Notes: generated by a model not told the origin, from the letters alone. A DNA stretch of 64,000 nucleotides from JAIPEI01 sp964443135 (GCA_964443135.1 CAYUBQ010000012.1:1-64000); one strand, 5' to 3'. Positions 9,194 to 17,602 are shown, counted from the first letter of the stretch. Made by a program: numbers and translations.

Positions 9194-9302
9194 TGGCCGG
9201 GGTCTTCGTTGAAGGATTTTCAAGCTGTTTGGCTTCAATATTCCAATAGGTTACAGAGGCGATGATCGGATTCTGCATCCTTCCCGAAAGGGCTGGGCCG
9301 CT

Positions 9303-9366
9303 GCGTGTAAGCGCCCACTCTGTACCGGGGAGGGGGCGTTCCACAAAACGGCAGGCCCTTACACGG
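9303..9366. promoter_or_regulatory. Two TTACACG boxes in opposite orientation, candidate UAS
   Basis: TTACACGC on the minus strand (9303-9310) and TTACACGG on the plus strand (9359-9366) lie upstream of the sigma-54 promoter at 9178-9193. They match the pair at 1150-1179 and the site at 63631. The second box lies just past the end of the small gene at 9376. Confidence 0.5.
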
Positions 9367-9375
9367 TACCGCATC

Positions 9376-9630
9376 TCAGGAGCTTCCGTTCGTGATGTAG
9401 GGGGGCGGGAGCCGGCGTCGGTCCCTGTGGGAGCGCTTCTCCACCCGGATCTCGACCTCCACCACCATCCGTTTTCCGTTCCTTCGATCCAGACCGCTTC
9501 GTCGATCCAGCCCGCTTCTTCGATCGAACCCCGAACGTCTCTCCGGTATGTGGTCCGCATAGACGAACTGTCGCCGCTCCTCACCCGATCGCCTTCCGCC
9601 TCGGTCCTCCATGACGGCCTGGTCATGCAT
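9376..9630 (-). CDS. Small Arg-rich protein with RRSGxD repeats
   Basis: An 84-residue hydrophilic, strongly basic protein with no signal peptide. Its centre is three hexapeptide repeats RRSG(F/L)D followed by RRNGK (residues 31-53); an earlier GGRRSGEERR (11-20) is a relative. Similar RRSGxDRR strings occur in the linkers of some PilZ and diguanylate-cyclase proteins, but no such domain is present here. I chose the ATG at 9630 because an AGAGGTGA site precedes it and because the consensus sigma-54 promoter at 9785 overlaps the longer frame's start. Function unknown; its promoter places it in the same regulon as the PEP-CTERM genes. Confidence 0.6.
   Translation of the reverse strand: MHDQAVMEDRGGRRSGEERRQFVYADHIPERRSGFDRRSGLDRRSGLDRRNGKRMVVEVEIRVEKRSHRDRRRLPPPYITNGSS
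9487..9540 (-). repeat. Three 18-bp tandem units encoding RRSGxD
   Basis: The units are 9487-9504, 9505-9522 and 9523-9540. The first two differ at two bases; the third has diverged at the DNA level but keeps the amino-acid pattern, so selection appears to act on the protein. Confidence 0.7.
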
Positions 9631-9784
9631 CGGATCACCTCTGCCCTGTCGTACGATCCCGAGCTCGGCCACCGACGGCCTTCCCCCTTGCCCGAGCAAG
9701 CGGGAGCTTCCAAAACCCGATCGTGGTGGATGCTCCCTATTCAATGCACACCCCGAACGTCCGCATCGCATGAACCGCTGCTCG

Positions 9785-9800
9785 AGCAAGCAGCATGCCA
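9785..9800 (-). promoter_or_regulatory. Consensus sigma-54 (-24/-12) promoter
   Basis: On the minus strand TGGCAT, GCTGC, TTGCT matches the consensus fully. It drives leftward transcription toward the small Arg-rich protein gene, with a leader of about 145 nt. The gap 9631-10022 holds only this site and the box at 9936. Confidence 0.75.
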
Positions 9801-9935
9801 CGAAAGGCGCTCGACGATGTCGGGGCTCTCCCTGATTTTATCTTGCAAATTCAGACCGTTGAACGCGAGATACCCAGGGAGGGAGACGGAATGCGGCCGC
9901 TGCCGGGAAGAACCACGCCAGGCGGTTACCACCAG

Positions 9936-9943
9936 GAGTGTAA
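9936..9943 (-). promoter_or_regulatory. TTACACTC box, candidate UAS
   Basis: TTACACTC lies 136 bp upstream of the sigma-54 promoter at 9785-9800, the same relative distance as the TTACACG boxes near the other promoters. It is a single copy with one base different from the others. Confidence 0.35.
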
Positions 9944-10022
9944 TTGCTTGCCAAAAATGGGGACGGATGGAGGCGGAAACGAAGCGACGGTGCAGGTGGA
10001 CCCGGAGACCCCGGAGGACGTG

Positions 10023-11453
10023 TCAGGCTCCTTTCAGGTCGAGGTCCGTGATGCGGTTGAGCAGCGTCTTGTAGCTCACGCCCAAGAGCTCCGCGGCCTT
10101 CTTTCGGTTCCAGCGCACGCGGAGGAGGGCCTTCTCGATGGCGTCCCGCTCCAGCTCGGAGGTGAAGGACTGGACCAGGCTCTTGAGGGACCCCCCTTCC
10201 TGGTTGAGAAACGAGCGGATACGCTCGTCCGCCAGGGAAGGGATGAGGAAGGAGTCCCCTTGCGGAGGATTGCTCTCCTTGTCCTCCCCGTTCATGCAGA
10301 GCCCTTCCTCCAGGGCCTCGTCGAGGAACTCCCAACCCTGCAGGGCCATGGCACGCCGGATCAGGTTCTCCAGCTCCCGGACGTTCCCCGGCCAGGGATA
10401 GGACAGGAGCCTCCGGCCCACGGATTCCGGCAGGGCCAGGACCTCCCGCCCGGTCTCCAGGCAGTACTTTTTGAGGAAGTAGTGAATCAGGAGGGGCAGG
10501 TCCTCCGGACGGTGGCGCAGAGGGGGCGCCTGAATGTGGATCACGCTCAGGCGATAGAACAGGTCGTTGCGGAAAGCGCCCTGCTGGACCTGCTCCGCGA
10601 GGTTCGCATTGGTGGCCGCGACGATGCGCGTATCCACGAACCGCTCTTCCGTCCCCCCCAGCCTGGAGACGGTCTTCTCCTCCAGCACCTGGAGGAACTT
10701 GACCTGAAGAGAGAGGGAGAGGTCGCCCACCTCGTCGAGAAACAGGGTTCCGCCCTGGGCCAGCTCGAGCCTGCCCGCCTTGTTGGCATAGGCCCCGGTG
10801 AAGGCGCCGCGCTGGTAGCCGAACACCTCGCTCTCCAGGAGATCGTCGGGAAGGGCCCCGCAGCTGATCTTCACGAGGGGCCCCTTCCGCCTCTTGCTGT
10901 GGCAGTGAATGGCCCGCGCGATGAGCTCCTTTCCGGTGCCGCTTTCCCCGGTGACCAGCACGGCGATGTCCTTGTCCGCCACGGCCTGGATCTTCTGCCG
11001 GATCTGCTGGATCTCCCGACTGCGGCCGAGGATGGCGGGGTAAGGCGGACCACCGTTCCTGAACGGGGACGGCTCGAGCGCCCGGGCAATGCCTCGGGCC
11101 AGATCGGGGAGGGAGTCCTCGGGGGAGACGCAGACCACGCTGTCGAACGGTCCGCACCGGTCCGTGGCGAAGAGCTCGGGCTCCTCGCTCAGGACCAGGA
11201 TGGGCAGCCCCGGGAGCGCGGCCTTGAGCTCCTGCATGCACTCGAGCTGGTAGGTGGAGCTCGACGGCGCCAGCAGCGCCAGGTTGGGAGGTCCCTCGTC
11301 GGTGGAAGGCACGACCTCCTCCCTCGTCACGGTGCCTGCCACCTCGTAACCGGCTTTTTGAACGAGCGAGACCCAGGGGTTCGACCCTCGCCGGTTTGCA
11401 TCGATCACCAGCACCCTGGGCAGGGTACTTACAGCAAACTGTGTCCGGTTCAT
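10023..11453 (-). CDS. Sigma-54-dependent transcriptional activator with degenerate receiver (PrsR-like)
   Basis: A 476-residue NtrC-type activator. Residues 1-130 have a receiver-like fold but lack the acidic pair (VLVIDANRR) and the phospho-acceptor Asp (LALLAPSSS). The AAA+ domain (about 140-375) has Walker A GESGTGKE, the sigma-54 contact loop GAFTGA and Walker B GGTLFLDE, all intact. A C-terminal helix-turn-helix (WNRKKAAELLGVSYKTLLNR) binds DNA. It resembles the PEP-CTERM regulator PrsR. It overlaps the upstream receiver gene by 4 nt, so the two are probably made together. Likely targets are the sigma-54 promoters listed in this window (inference). Confidence 0.85.
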   Translation of the reverse strand: MNRTQFAVSTLPRVLVIDANRRGSNPWVSLVQKAGYEVAGTVTREEVVPSTDEGPPNLALLAPSSSTYQLECMQELKAALPGLPILVLSEEPELFATDRCGPFDSVVCVSPEDSLPDLARGIARALEPSPFRNGGPPYPAILGRSREIQQIRQKIQAVADKDIAVLVTGESGTGKELIARAIHCHSKRRKGPLVKISCGALPDDLLESEVFGYQRGAFTGAYANKAGRLELAQGGTLFLDEVGDLSLSLQVKFLQVLEEKTVSRLGGTEERFVDTRIVAATNANLAEQVQQGAFRNDLFYRLSVIHIQAPPLRHRPEDLPLLIHYFLKKYCLETGREVLALPESVGRRLLSYPWPGNVRELENLIRRAMALQGWEFLDEALEEGLCMNGEDKESNPPQGDSFLIPSLADERIRSFLNQEGGSLKSLVQSFTSELERDAIEKALLRVRWNRKKAAELLGVSYKTLLNRITDLDLKGA

Positions 11454-11821
11454 GGGTTTTCTCCCAACAGACGGCGAATGTGCGCCGCGAGATCAGCCAT
11501 CTCCATCGGCTTCTCCAGAACGAGGTCCGACCTGCACTCCGCGGCCATGGACTCGCACACCTTTCCCTGGCCCGTGATGGCGATGACGGGGATCTTCGGA
11601 TACCTCGTCTTCACCGTGAGTACCACCCCCACCCCGCTCACGAAAGGCATGACGATGTCGGTGATGACGAGATCGTACTGCTCGCTCTCCAGCCTCCGCA
11701 GGCCCTCCATGCCGTCGGATGCCTCGATCACACGATATCCGAGGACTTTGAGATGCTCCACCATCATCTTCCGAACATCCGGGTCGTCCTCCACCAGCAG
11801 GATCGTTCGCGATGCTTTCAC
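11450..11821 (-). CDS. Stand-alone CheY-like response regulator receiver
   Basis: A 123-residue single-domain receiver. It has every catalytic position: acidic pair EDD (11-13), phospho-acceptor Asp in ITDIVMP (about residue 55), a conserved Thr/Ser in ITG, and Lys in LEKP. It overlaps the coiled-coil gene upstream and the sigma-54 activator downstream by 4 nt each. Because the activator's own receiver cannot be phosphorylated, this protein may supply phospho-signal input to it. No histidine kinase lies in the window. Confidence 0.9.
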   Translation of the reverse strand: MKASRTILLVEDDPDVRKMMVEHLKVLGYRVIEASDGMEGLRRLESEQYDLVITDIVMPFVSGVGVVLTVKTRYPKIPVIAITGQGKVCESMAAECRSDLVLEKPMEMADLAAHIRRLLGENP

Positions 11822-13008
11822 GGTTTGTCCCCCGCGGCGCTCCTGTAGGACTCCAGGTACGCCAGGTCTTTGGTCTGTGTGTTCTTGGTGCCGACGGTGA
11901 CGACGCGCACCCGGCCCCCGTTCCGGTGAAAGTAGAGGCGACCGGCGTAAGCGAACCCGGCCTCGAGCACGAACCCTTTTCCCCCCTTGCCGAACACCTT
12001 CCGCTTCACTGCCACCTTGGACGCATCCATGTTGAGCAGCTGCACGGCCTCCTCGGCCCTGAGCCGGACGTCGGGCTGCAGGGCGGCCATACCTTCCACG
12101 GCCCGGTCGGTGAACTCGAGGTTCTTGTAGAGCACGCTCAGCCGCTTTCTGAGCCGCTCCGCCTCGCTTTCCTTCTTCCGGTCCTTCCGGAGCCTGCCCT
12201 CGAGCCTCCGGACCTCTTCGCGGAGCTCGAGGATCTCGAGCTCCGTCTCCTCGCGCAGGTTCCTCTGGCGTGCCGCCCCCTGCTCCAGCCGATCCAGCTC
12301 CTCGAAGAGCGCCTCCGCGTCCTGAGAGAGGTTGTCCCGCTGCCGGCGAAGATCACCGATGCGCCGCCGGTAGTCCTCCTCCTTTTCCTCCACCTCCCGC
12401 ACCAGGGAGCGCGCCCGATCGAGCTGCCCGGAGAGAGAGGCGATCCGGTTCTCCTGGTCGAGCCGTCTCTCTTCCGCCGCCTGGGTGCGGCGCCGGATGG
12501 CCGCGTGGAGCAGACCACCCGAGAGGAGCACCCAGACCAGGAGCACCCCGTTCGAGAGCCAGCTGTTGTGAAGGACCTTCAGGTCCGCCTGCACCTCGAA
12601 CCCCCGGTTCAGCAGCCTGTAGTTCTCCGCGGCCAGCTCCACGTACCGGAGCCGCTCCCCCCCCTCCTTCCCGAGAAGCCCCCCGAACTCCCCGCCGGCC
12701 GCCATCTCTTCTTCCAGGGGCACCGGGTAGAGGATTCTCTGCCCCCGGGTCTTCACGAGGACCTCGGTTCGCACCCCCAGCCTGCGTTTCACGTCCCCCT
12801 CGAAGTACCGGGACAGGTTTCTGCGAATCTCCTCCCGGACCGGGTAGCGTCCCTCCATCAGCGCCTCCTGGTCCTGGATCAGGAGGTCCTCGATGACCGC
12901 CTTCTCCCGGCGCTCGAGGGCCCCCTCGATCAGGTCCAGGCTGAGGATGTACCCCAGCGGCGGGATCAGAAGACAGGCGAAGAGAATCAGGAAGGGGAAC
13001 CGCTTCAT
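11818..13008 (-). CDS. Membrane-anchored coiled-coil protein with RelE-like C-terminal segment
   Basis: A 396-residue protein with a membrane segment at residues 3-24, a roughly 130-residue periplasmic part, a second membrane segment near 150-167 (WLSNGVLLVWVLLSGGLL), then a long cytoplasmic coiled coil to about 295. The last 90 residues include AYAGRLYFHRNGGRVRVVTVG followed by TQTKDLAYLES. That strand-and-loop pattern resembles RelE/ParE-type beta-sheet domains, though this is pattern recognition only. Two membrane segments around a periplasmic domain suggest a sensor-like topology, and it lies between PrsT and the receiver in an overlapping operon. No kinase motif is present. Function unknown. 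Confidence 0.7.
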   Translation of the reverse strand: MKRFPFLILFACLLIPPLGYILSLDLIEGALERREKAVIEDLLIQDQEALMEGRYPVREEIRRNLSRYFEGDVKRRLGVRTEVLVKTRGQRILYPVPLEEEMAAGGEFGGLLGKEGGERLRYVELAAENYRLLNRGFEVQADLKVLHNSWLSNGVLLVWVLLSGGLLHAAIRRRTQAAEERRLDQENRIASLSGQLDRARSLVREVEEKEEDYRRRIGDLRRQRDNLSQDAEALFEELDRLEQGAARQRNLREETELEILELREEVRRLEGRLRKDRKKESEAERLRKRLSVLYKNLEFTDRAVEGMAALQPDVRLRAEEAVQLLNMDASKVAVKRKVFGKGGKGFVLEAGFAYAGRLYFHRNGGRVRVVTVGTKNTQTKDLAYLESYRSAAGDKP

Positions 13009-15350
13009 TGCTGCGGGATCTCCTCCAGCGCGGCCCGGGCCTCCTCCGCACCGGCAAACCGGGGTGCGACCTCCAGGGCCTTCTCCAGGTGGGTCCTCGC
13101 CAAGGCGGGCTGCTCGTTGCCGAGATAGGCCATGCCCGCGTGGTACCGGATCACCGGGTGATCCGGGTTGTGCTGCAGGGCGTCCTCGAGCTCGGAGATC
13201 GCGCTTCTGTAGAGACCCTTATGATAGTACACCCAGCCGAGGGTGTCCATCACCTCGGGGCTCCGGGGGGCGTGCTTCTTGGCGATCTGGGCGAACTCGA
13301 GGGCCTCGTCGACGTTTCCGCCGGACTCCAGGATGTGCCAGGCCAGGTTGTTGGCGGCGGGCGCGAAGTCGTCCTTGGTCTCGAGGGCTTCCCTGTAGTG
13401 GGCCTCGGCCTGCTCGCCGTCGCCCTCGACCTCGGCCAGCACACCCAGGGCCATGCGGGCGGCAAGAGAATCCGGCCGACGCTCCAGCATGGCCTCGTAC
13501 TGCCTCCGGGCCTCATCCCGTCTCCCCTCCCGCGCCTGCAGGGCTGCGAGCAGGGGATAGGCGTTCACCAAGTCCGGGTTGCGCTCAATGGCGGACTTCA
13601 ACCGGGACTCCGCTCGTCGCAGCTCGTTCCGGGCGAGGTGCACGCGCGCCTCGAGGTAGTCCAATCCCCCCTGCACGGCGGGGGCGTCCCCCACCCGGTC
13701 CCGGTGAGCCGCGACGGCTTCCAGGGCTCGATCATGCTCTTCCCGCTTTACGAACCAGACCACGATCCAGGACAGGGCCTCGGTCGCCGAAGGATCCAGC
13801 TCGAGGGCCTCTCGAAACGCCTCCAACCCCTGCTCCGGCCGCTCGGAGAGCATGTACAGCCGGCCGAGCTGCACCCGGGCGCGGGTCTGGTCCGGGTTTT
13901 GCTCGATGATGGATCGGTACACCCTTTCGGCGTTCTCCCACTCCTTTTTCGCGAAGTGCAGTGCGCCGTATAGCATCTGGGCGTGCACGATCCCGGGGGA
14001 CGACCGGAGGACCCGGTCCAGCTGCTCCCGGGCGAGGTCGAGCTCCCTTTGGGCCAGAAGGGTCTCCGCAAGGAGAAGCCGGGCCCGGACATGACGGGGA
14101 TCTCCCTTCAAGGCCTGCCGCAGATGAGACACCGCCTGGTCCCGGCGACCGAGGGCGGTCAGGGCCAGCGCCTTGTGAAAGTTGGCCCTCACACTGTCGG
14201 GATTGTTGCGGAGGACGTGATCCAGCTTCCGGATCGCCTTCTCCGGCTCGTTCTCGCGCAGATGGATTCTTCCCCGGAGGTCGTTTGCAGCCACGTGCAT
14301 CCTGTCCTCGGAAAGCACCGCGTCCGCCAGGGGGCGGGCACGCTCCGGCCGGCCGAAGTCCAGGTGAAGCTCGGCCAGACCGAGACGGAGGTTCGCGTCG
14401 TCCTCCTTGAGGCGCACGGCGGCCTCCATGGCGGACACGGCCTTTTCGTACTCCCCTTTGCGGCGATAGAACCCCCCCAGGCGCACGTGAGAAGCGGGGG
14501 AGTCGGGGGCCTTGTCCACCGCCGCCAGGAGGGTCTTCTCGGCCAGGTCCAGCTTTTCCTGGCTCTCGTAGAACCCGGCCATGACAGCCAGGTCCTGGGG
14601 AGGGGCGTCCGAGTGATCCACCATCTTCTCGAGCAGCTGCTCTGCCTCCTGCGCTCGACCTTCTTCCACCCAGACGCGGGACAGCTCCACGTAGGCCACC
14701 CGGGCCTGGGGGTCCAGCTCGATGACCCGGCCGTAGGCCTGCTCCGCCTGCTCCTGCTTCCTCGTCAGGAGGTGGAGCCTGGCCAGGGAGAGGTGGACGC
14801 CCACCTCTTCCGGGGCGATGGACGCCGCCTTCTTCAGTGTGGCCACGGCCCCCAAAACATCCTTCTCCCGAACCTGAACGCTGGAAAGGAGCTGGAGGGC
14901 CCTCACGTTCTCCGGCTCCTTCTCCAGCACGAGCTCCGCCTTTTCCCGTGCAGGCTCAATCCGGTTTCCCAAGAGAAAGATCGTCCCCAGCTGCAGCTGG
15001 GCCCCGAGGTGGTTCGGGTTGATATCCACGGCGGTTCGAAAGGAGTTGTACGCGTCCACCCCCTTCTTCTGACCGAAGTAGGCCTTGCCCAGGGCGAAGT
15101 AGGCCTCGTCGCTCCCCGGCGCGAGCTGCAATGCGTTCTTCAGCTCGATCTCCGCCTTGCTCCATTCGCGCTCCTCCAGGTAGGCGGCGGCCTTGTCCAT
15201 GTGATCTTTCGACCGCTCTTCCTTGCTGGCGCACCCTGCGACCGGCTGAAGGGCGAGCAGGACGAAAAGCACGCAGGTCAGTCGAACACGGCACCCATTG
15301 GACCGATCGTTCTTCCTGTGGTTCCTTGTTCCAGTCTTGTCCATCTTCAT
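13005..15350 (-). CDS. prsT: PEP-CTERM system TPR-repeat lipoprotein PrsT
   Basis: A 781-residue lipoprotein. The signal sequence (CVLFVLLALQPVAGC) has a lipid-attachment Cys near residue 40, and the rest is a continuous array of TPR units. It matches the PrsT family (TIGR02917 type) of EPS/exosortase loci, thought to act as a periplasmic scaffold in polymer export. It is the first gene of a leftward operon whose members overlap by 4 nt. A divergent export gene begins at 15468. The paralogue at 2155-4425 shares the C-terminal region. Confidence 0.88.
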   Translation of the reverse strand: MKMDKTGTRNHRKNDRSNGCRVRLTCVLFVLLALQPVAGCASKEERSKDHMDKAAAYLEEREWSKAEIELKNALQLAPGSDEAYFALGKAYFGQKKGVDAYNSFRTAVDINPNHLGAQLQLGTIFLLGNRIEPAREKAELVLEKEPENVRALQLLSSVQVREKDVLGAVATLKKAASIAPEEVGVHLSLARLHLLTRKQEQAEQAYGRVIELDPQARVAYVELSRVWVEEGRAQEAEQLLEKMVDHSDAPPQDLAVMAGFYESQEKLDLAEKTLLAAVDKAPDSPASHVRLGGFYRRKGEYEKAVSAMEAAVRLKEDDANLRLGLAELHLDFGRPERARPLADAVLSEDRMHVAANDLRGRIHLRENEPEKAIRKLDHVLRNNPDSVRANFHKALALTALGRRDQAVSHLRQALKGDPRHVRARLLLAETLLAQRELDLAREQLDRVLRSSPGIVHAQMLYGALHFAKKEWENAERVYRSIIEQNPDQTRARVQLGRLYMLSERPEQGLEAFREALELDPSATEALSWIVVWFVKREEHDRALEAVAAHRDRVGDAPAVQGGLDYLEARVHLARNELRRAESRLKSAIERNPDLVNAYPLLAALQAREGRRDEARRQYEAMLERRPDSLAARMALGVLAEVEGDGEQAEAHYREALETKDDFAPAANNLAWHILESGGNVDEALEFAQIAKKHAPRSPEVMDTLGWVYYHKGLYRSAISELEDALQHNPDHPVIRYHAGMAYLGNEQPALARTHLEKALEVAPRFAGAEEARAALEEIPQQ

Positions 15351-15400
15351 CCTCCTCGAACCTGGGCTCCGGGGTGGATCCCCGCAGCGGTATTCCTCTC

Positions 15401-15429
15401 TTGACGATTCAAGCCTTTTCGACTACATT
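15401..15429 (+). promoter_or_regulatory. Candidate sigma-70 promoter for the export gene
   Basis: TTGACG at 15401-15406 and TACATT at 15424-15429 are separated by 17 bp. This matches the -35 and -10 elements well and lies 40-65 bp before the ATG at 15468. It contrasts with the sigma-54 sites elsewhere in the locus. Confidence 0.55.
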
Positions 15430-15467
15430 CATGACAAAAATACCCCTCAAAGACACGGGAGGTGCCC

Positions 15468-16073
15468 ATGAAAACGATCGCGAGAATTCTGCTGATTTCG
15501 GGAGCGGTCCTCCTGCTGGTCTCGTGCAACACGGCCAACGTTCCTTCCGTCTCCACCCTTCCGCAGACGGCGGTGGCCTACCCCGAAAAGGAGTCCTACA
15601 TCATCGGGCCCAGCGACATCCTCGAGGTCAGCGTCTGGCGGGAGCCCGACCTGACCCGCCAGGTCCAGGTCCGCATGGACGGCAAGATCACCCTGCCCAT
15701 GATCGGCGATGTCCAGGCCGAGAACCTGACCCTCGTCGATCTCCAGGAGAAGATCGAAGAAGAGTACACCCGATTCGTGACCGAGCCCGAGGTCACCGTG
15801 ATCCTCGCCCAGAGCAACAGCCAGCGGGTCTACATGATGGGCAAGGTGAACGCGCCGGGCGAGTACCCTCTCAAGAAGTCCATGACCTTCCTCCAAGCGG
15901 TCTCCGTGGCCGGAGGCCTGGGCAGGTGGGCGGACACGGGCAACATCCGCCTGATCCGCAAGATCGACGGGAAGGAGCAGACCTTCCGCATCGACTACGA
16001 CGCCATCATCTCCGGAAAGGATCTGTCCCAGAACATCCTGCTCAGGCCCGAGGACACCATCTACGTGCCTTGA
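15468..16073 (+). CDS. XrtA/PEP-CTERM system polysaccharide export lipoprotein (Wza/OPX family)
   Basis: A 201-residue outer-membrane polysaccharide export protein. The signal peptide ends LLVSC (lipobox). A Poly_export domain follows (YIIGPSDILEVSVWREPDL and onward), then one SLBB domain (QRVYMMGKVNAPGEYPL), ending at DTIYVP. The short one-SLBB form is typical of exosortase loci (TIGR03027 type). I chose the ATG at 15468, which follows GGGAGG at 5 bp spacing, over an in-frame GTG inside that ribosome site. It exports the polymer made by the genes to the right and is followed by a beta-barrel gene on the same strand. Confidence 0.92.
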   Translation: MKTIARILLISGAVLLLVSCNTANVPSVSTLPQTAVAYPEKESYIIGPSDILEVSVWREPDLTRQVQVRMDGKITLPMIGDVQAENLTLVDLQEKIEEEYTRFVTEPEVTVILAQSNSQRVYMMGKVNAPGEYPLKKSMTFLQAVSVAGGLGRWADTGNIRLIRKIDGKEQTFRIDYDAIISGKDLSQNILLRPEDTIYVP

Positions 16074-16088
16074 GCGAAGCAGGCCTTT

Positions 16089-16106
16089 GTCCCCCAACGC
16101 GGGGAC
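16089..16106 (+). promoter_or_regulatory. Short hairpin between export and beta-barrel genes
   Basis: GTCCCC (16089-16094) pairs with GGGGAC (16101-16106). A second 7-bp inverted repeat lies nearby (GCCGGCC at about 16135 with GGCCGGC at about 16147). There is no T-tract, so an attenuator or mRNA-stability role is more likely than full termination. Confidence 0.3.
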
Positions 16107-16193
16107 CGGCGGACCGGTCGCTACGGCATGGGCCGCCGGCCCTGCAGGCCGGCCGCCCGGGCACCGCCCGGACCGGGTCGAGGAAGGGGAACC

Positions 16194-17558
16194 ATGAAAA
16201 GGAACGCGACGGGAACCCAGGCCGGGAAACGGTTGCTGCTGTCGGTCTTGTCTCTCTTCCTCCTGGGCTCCCCCTATGCGGCGGGCAGCGCGCAGGGCGC
16301 GGAGTTTTACTGGAGCACGGGGTTCCACGCCTCCCAGGAGTACAACGACAACATCTTCCTGGAGAACGACAACGAGGACCCCGAGGACGACTTCATCACG
16401 GTGCTGTCCCAGTCCCTCACGCTGGGTATCCGCACGGAGGAGATCGACTCCTCCGTGAACTTCTCCATCGGGTACGCCATGTACCAGGAACGGGAGGACT
16501 CGGGGGACATCCGAGGAAGCATCGACCTCAACGGGTTCCGGGACGTTCCCCTCTCGGACAACCTGGTCCTGAGCCTGGACGAAAACTTCTCCGTCACCGA
16601 AGACCCCATCGAGTTCGGCCCTGCCACCGAGCTGGACCGCCAGGACCCCTTCTACAGCAACCGCGAGGAGCGGACCCGCTACTATCGCAACCGCTTCCGG
16701 GGAGAGCTGGCCTACCAGTTCGGGGAGGAGGACCGGATCTACTGGGGCTACGCGAACACGCTCCTGGAAAACAGCTCGGACACGTTCCAGGACTCCATGC
16801 GGCACCAGCCGTTCGCGGGCGTTCGGTACTGGTTCAACGTTCGTCACGGCTTCGATCTCGGTGTCCGCTACACCCGCGCCGAGTTCGACCAGCCTCCCGG
16901 GGACGATCCCACCCGCGTGTCGGATTTCGACGGAGCGGGAGGAACGGCGTCCTACTTCTACCGCATGGACCCGGAGACCACCTGGAGCCTCAGCTACTCC
17001 CTGGACACCCGGGACTTCGAAGCCCCCGACGACCCCGATTACGAGATTCACAATGTCAGCCTCAGACTCTCCCGTCAGATCACCGAAACGCTGTCCGGCT
17101 CGGCCAACGTCGGTTACTTCCGTCAGGACATCGACGACGGAACCAGCAACGAAGGGCCCTCGGCGGGCCTGAGCCTGACCAAGGATTTCGAGGTCGGAAC
17201 CCTGGGGATCAGTGCGAGCATGGGCATCCGGGAGCAGTACTACGAGGTGGAAAACCTCGGGGCGAGCGAGTACAGGCTGGTGCGCGCCTCCTACGGGTTC
17301 CAGGCCACGGAGGATCTGAACGTCGCCCTGGGCCTGGGCTACTTCGAGAACGAGTACCTGCAGCGGGAGGATCGGACCGATGACAGCACCTGGTACGGGG
17401 ACGCCACCCTCTCCTACCGGATCCGGGAGTGGTTGCGTGCCAGCCTCAGCTACACGCACCAGGAACGGCACGCCGACATCGAGGAAAACGAGTACAAGCT
17501 CAACCGCGTGATCCTGATGTTCACCATCCCTTACGAGGGAGAGCCTTACGTTTTCTGA
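16194..17558 (+). CDS. Outer-membrane beta-barrel protein of EPS/PEP-CTERM loci
   Basis: A 454-residue precursor with a signal peptide (RLLLSVLSLFLLGS, cut near AQGAE). It is followed by alternating aromatic/hydrophobic strands with acidic loops, for example FYWSTGFHASQEYNDNIFLE and repeated GLGYFENEY-type strands, and it ends YEGEPYVF with a terminal aromatic residue, as outer-membrane barrels do. It resembles the putative beta-barrel proteins of exosortase loci. The ATG at 16194 follows AGGAAGGGGA. Together with the export lipoprotein upstream it probably forms part of the outer-membrane exit. Confidence 0.8.
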   Translation: MKRNATGTQAGKRLLLSVLSLFLLGSPYAAGSAQGAEFYWSTGFHASQEYNDNIFLENDNEDPEDDFITVLSQSLTLGIRTEEIDSSVNFSIGYAMYQEREDSGDIRGSIDLNGFRDVPLSDNLVLSLDENFSVTEDPIEFGPATELDRQDPFYSNREERTRYYRNRFRGELAYQFGEEDRIYWGYANTLLENSSDTFQDSMRHQPFAGVRYWFNVRHGFDLGVRYTRAEFDQPPGDDPTRVSDFDGAGGTASYFYRMDPETTWSLSYSLDTRDFEAPDDPDYEIHNVSLRLSRQITETLSGSANVGYFRQDIDDGTSNEGPSAGLSLTKDFEVGTLGISASMGIREQYYEVENLGASEYRLVRASYGFQATEDLNVALGLGYFENEYLQREDRTDDSTWYGDATLSYRIREWLRASLSYTHQERHADIEENEYKLNRVILMFTIPYEGEPYVF

Positions 17559-17577
17559 GCCTTCCATGACCTTCCTC

Positions 17578-17602
17578 GGGGTCCGTCCCCTTCGGCCTTT
17601 TT
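17578..17602 (+). terminator. Weak rho-independent terminator
   Basis: A GGGG/CCCC stem (17578-17581 with 17587-17590) is followed by TTCGGCCTTTTT. It sits just after the beta-barrel gene and before the convergent CapK-like gene ending at 17707. The stem is short, so confidence is limited. The 148-nt gap holds nothing else. Confidence 0.4.

Noticed and set aside
9487..9540. CRISPR or satellite array from the 18-bp repeats
   Set aside because: Three units, in frame, encoding a conserved hexapeptide; no spacers.
9939..9955. TGGCAAGCAATTACAC (minus) as a sigma-54 promoter
   Set aside because: No GC doublet at the right distance; the TTACAC part is better explained as an activator box.
9601..9955. 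Repeated string AATTGCTTGC at about 9943 and 63604 as a regulatory element
   Set aside because: Only two copies, partly explained by the adjacent promoter-like sequence; no consistent distance to promoters.
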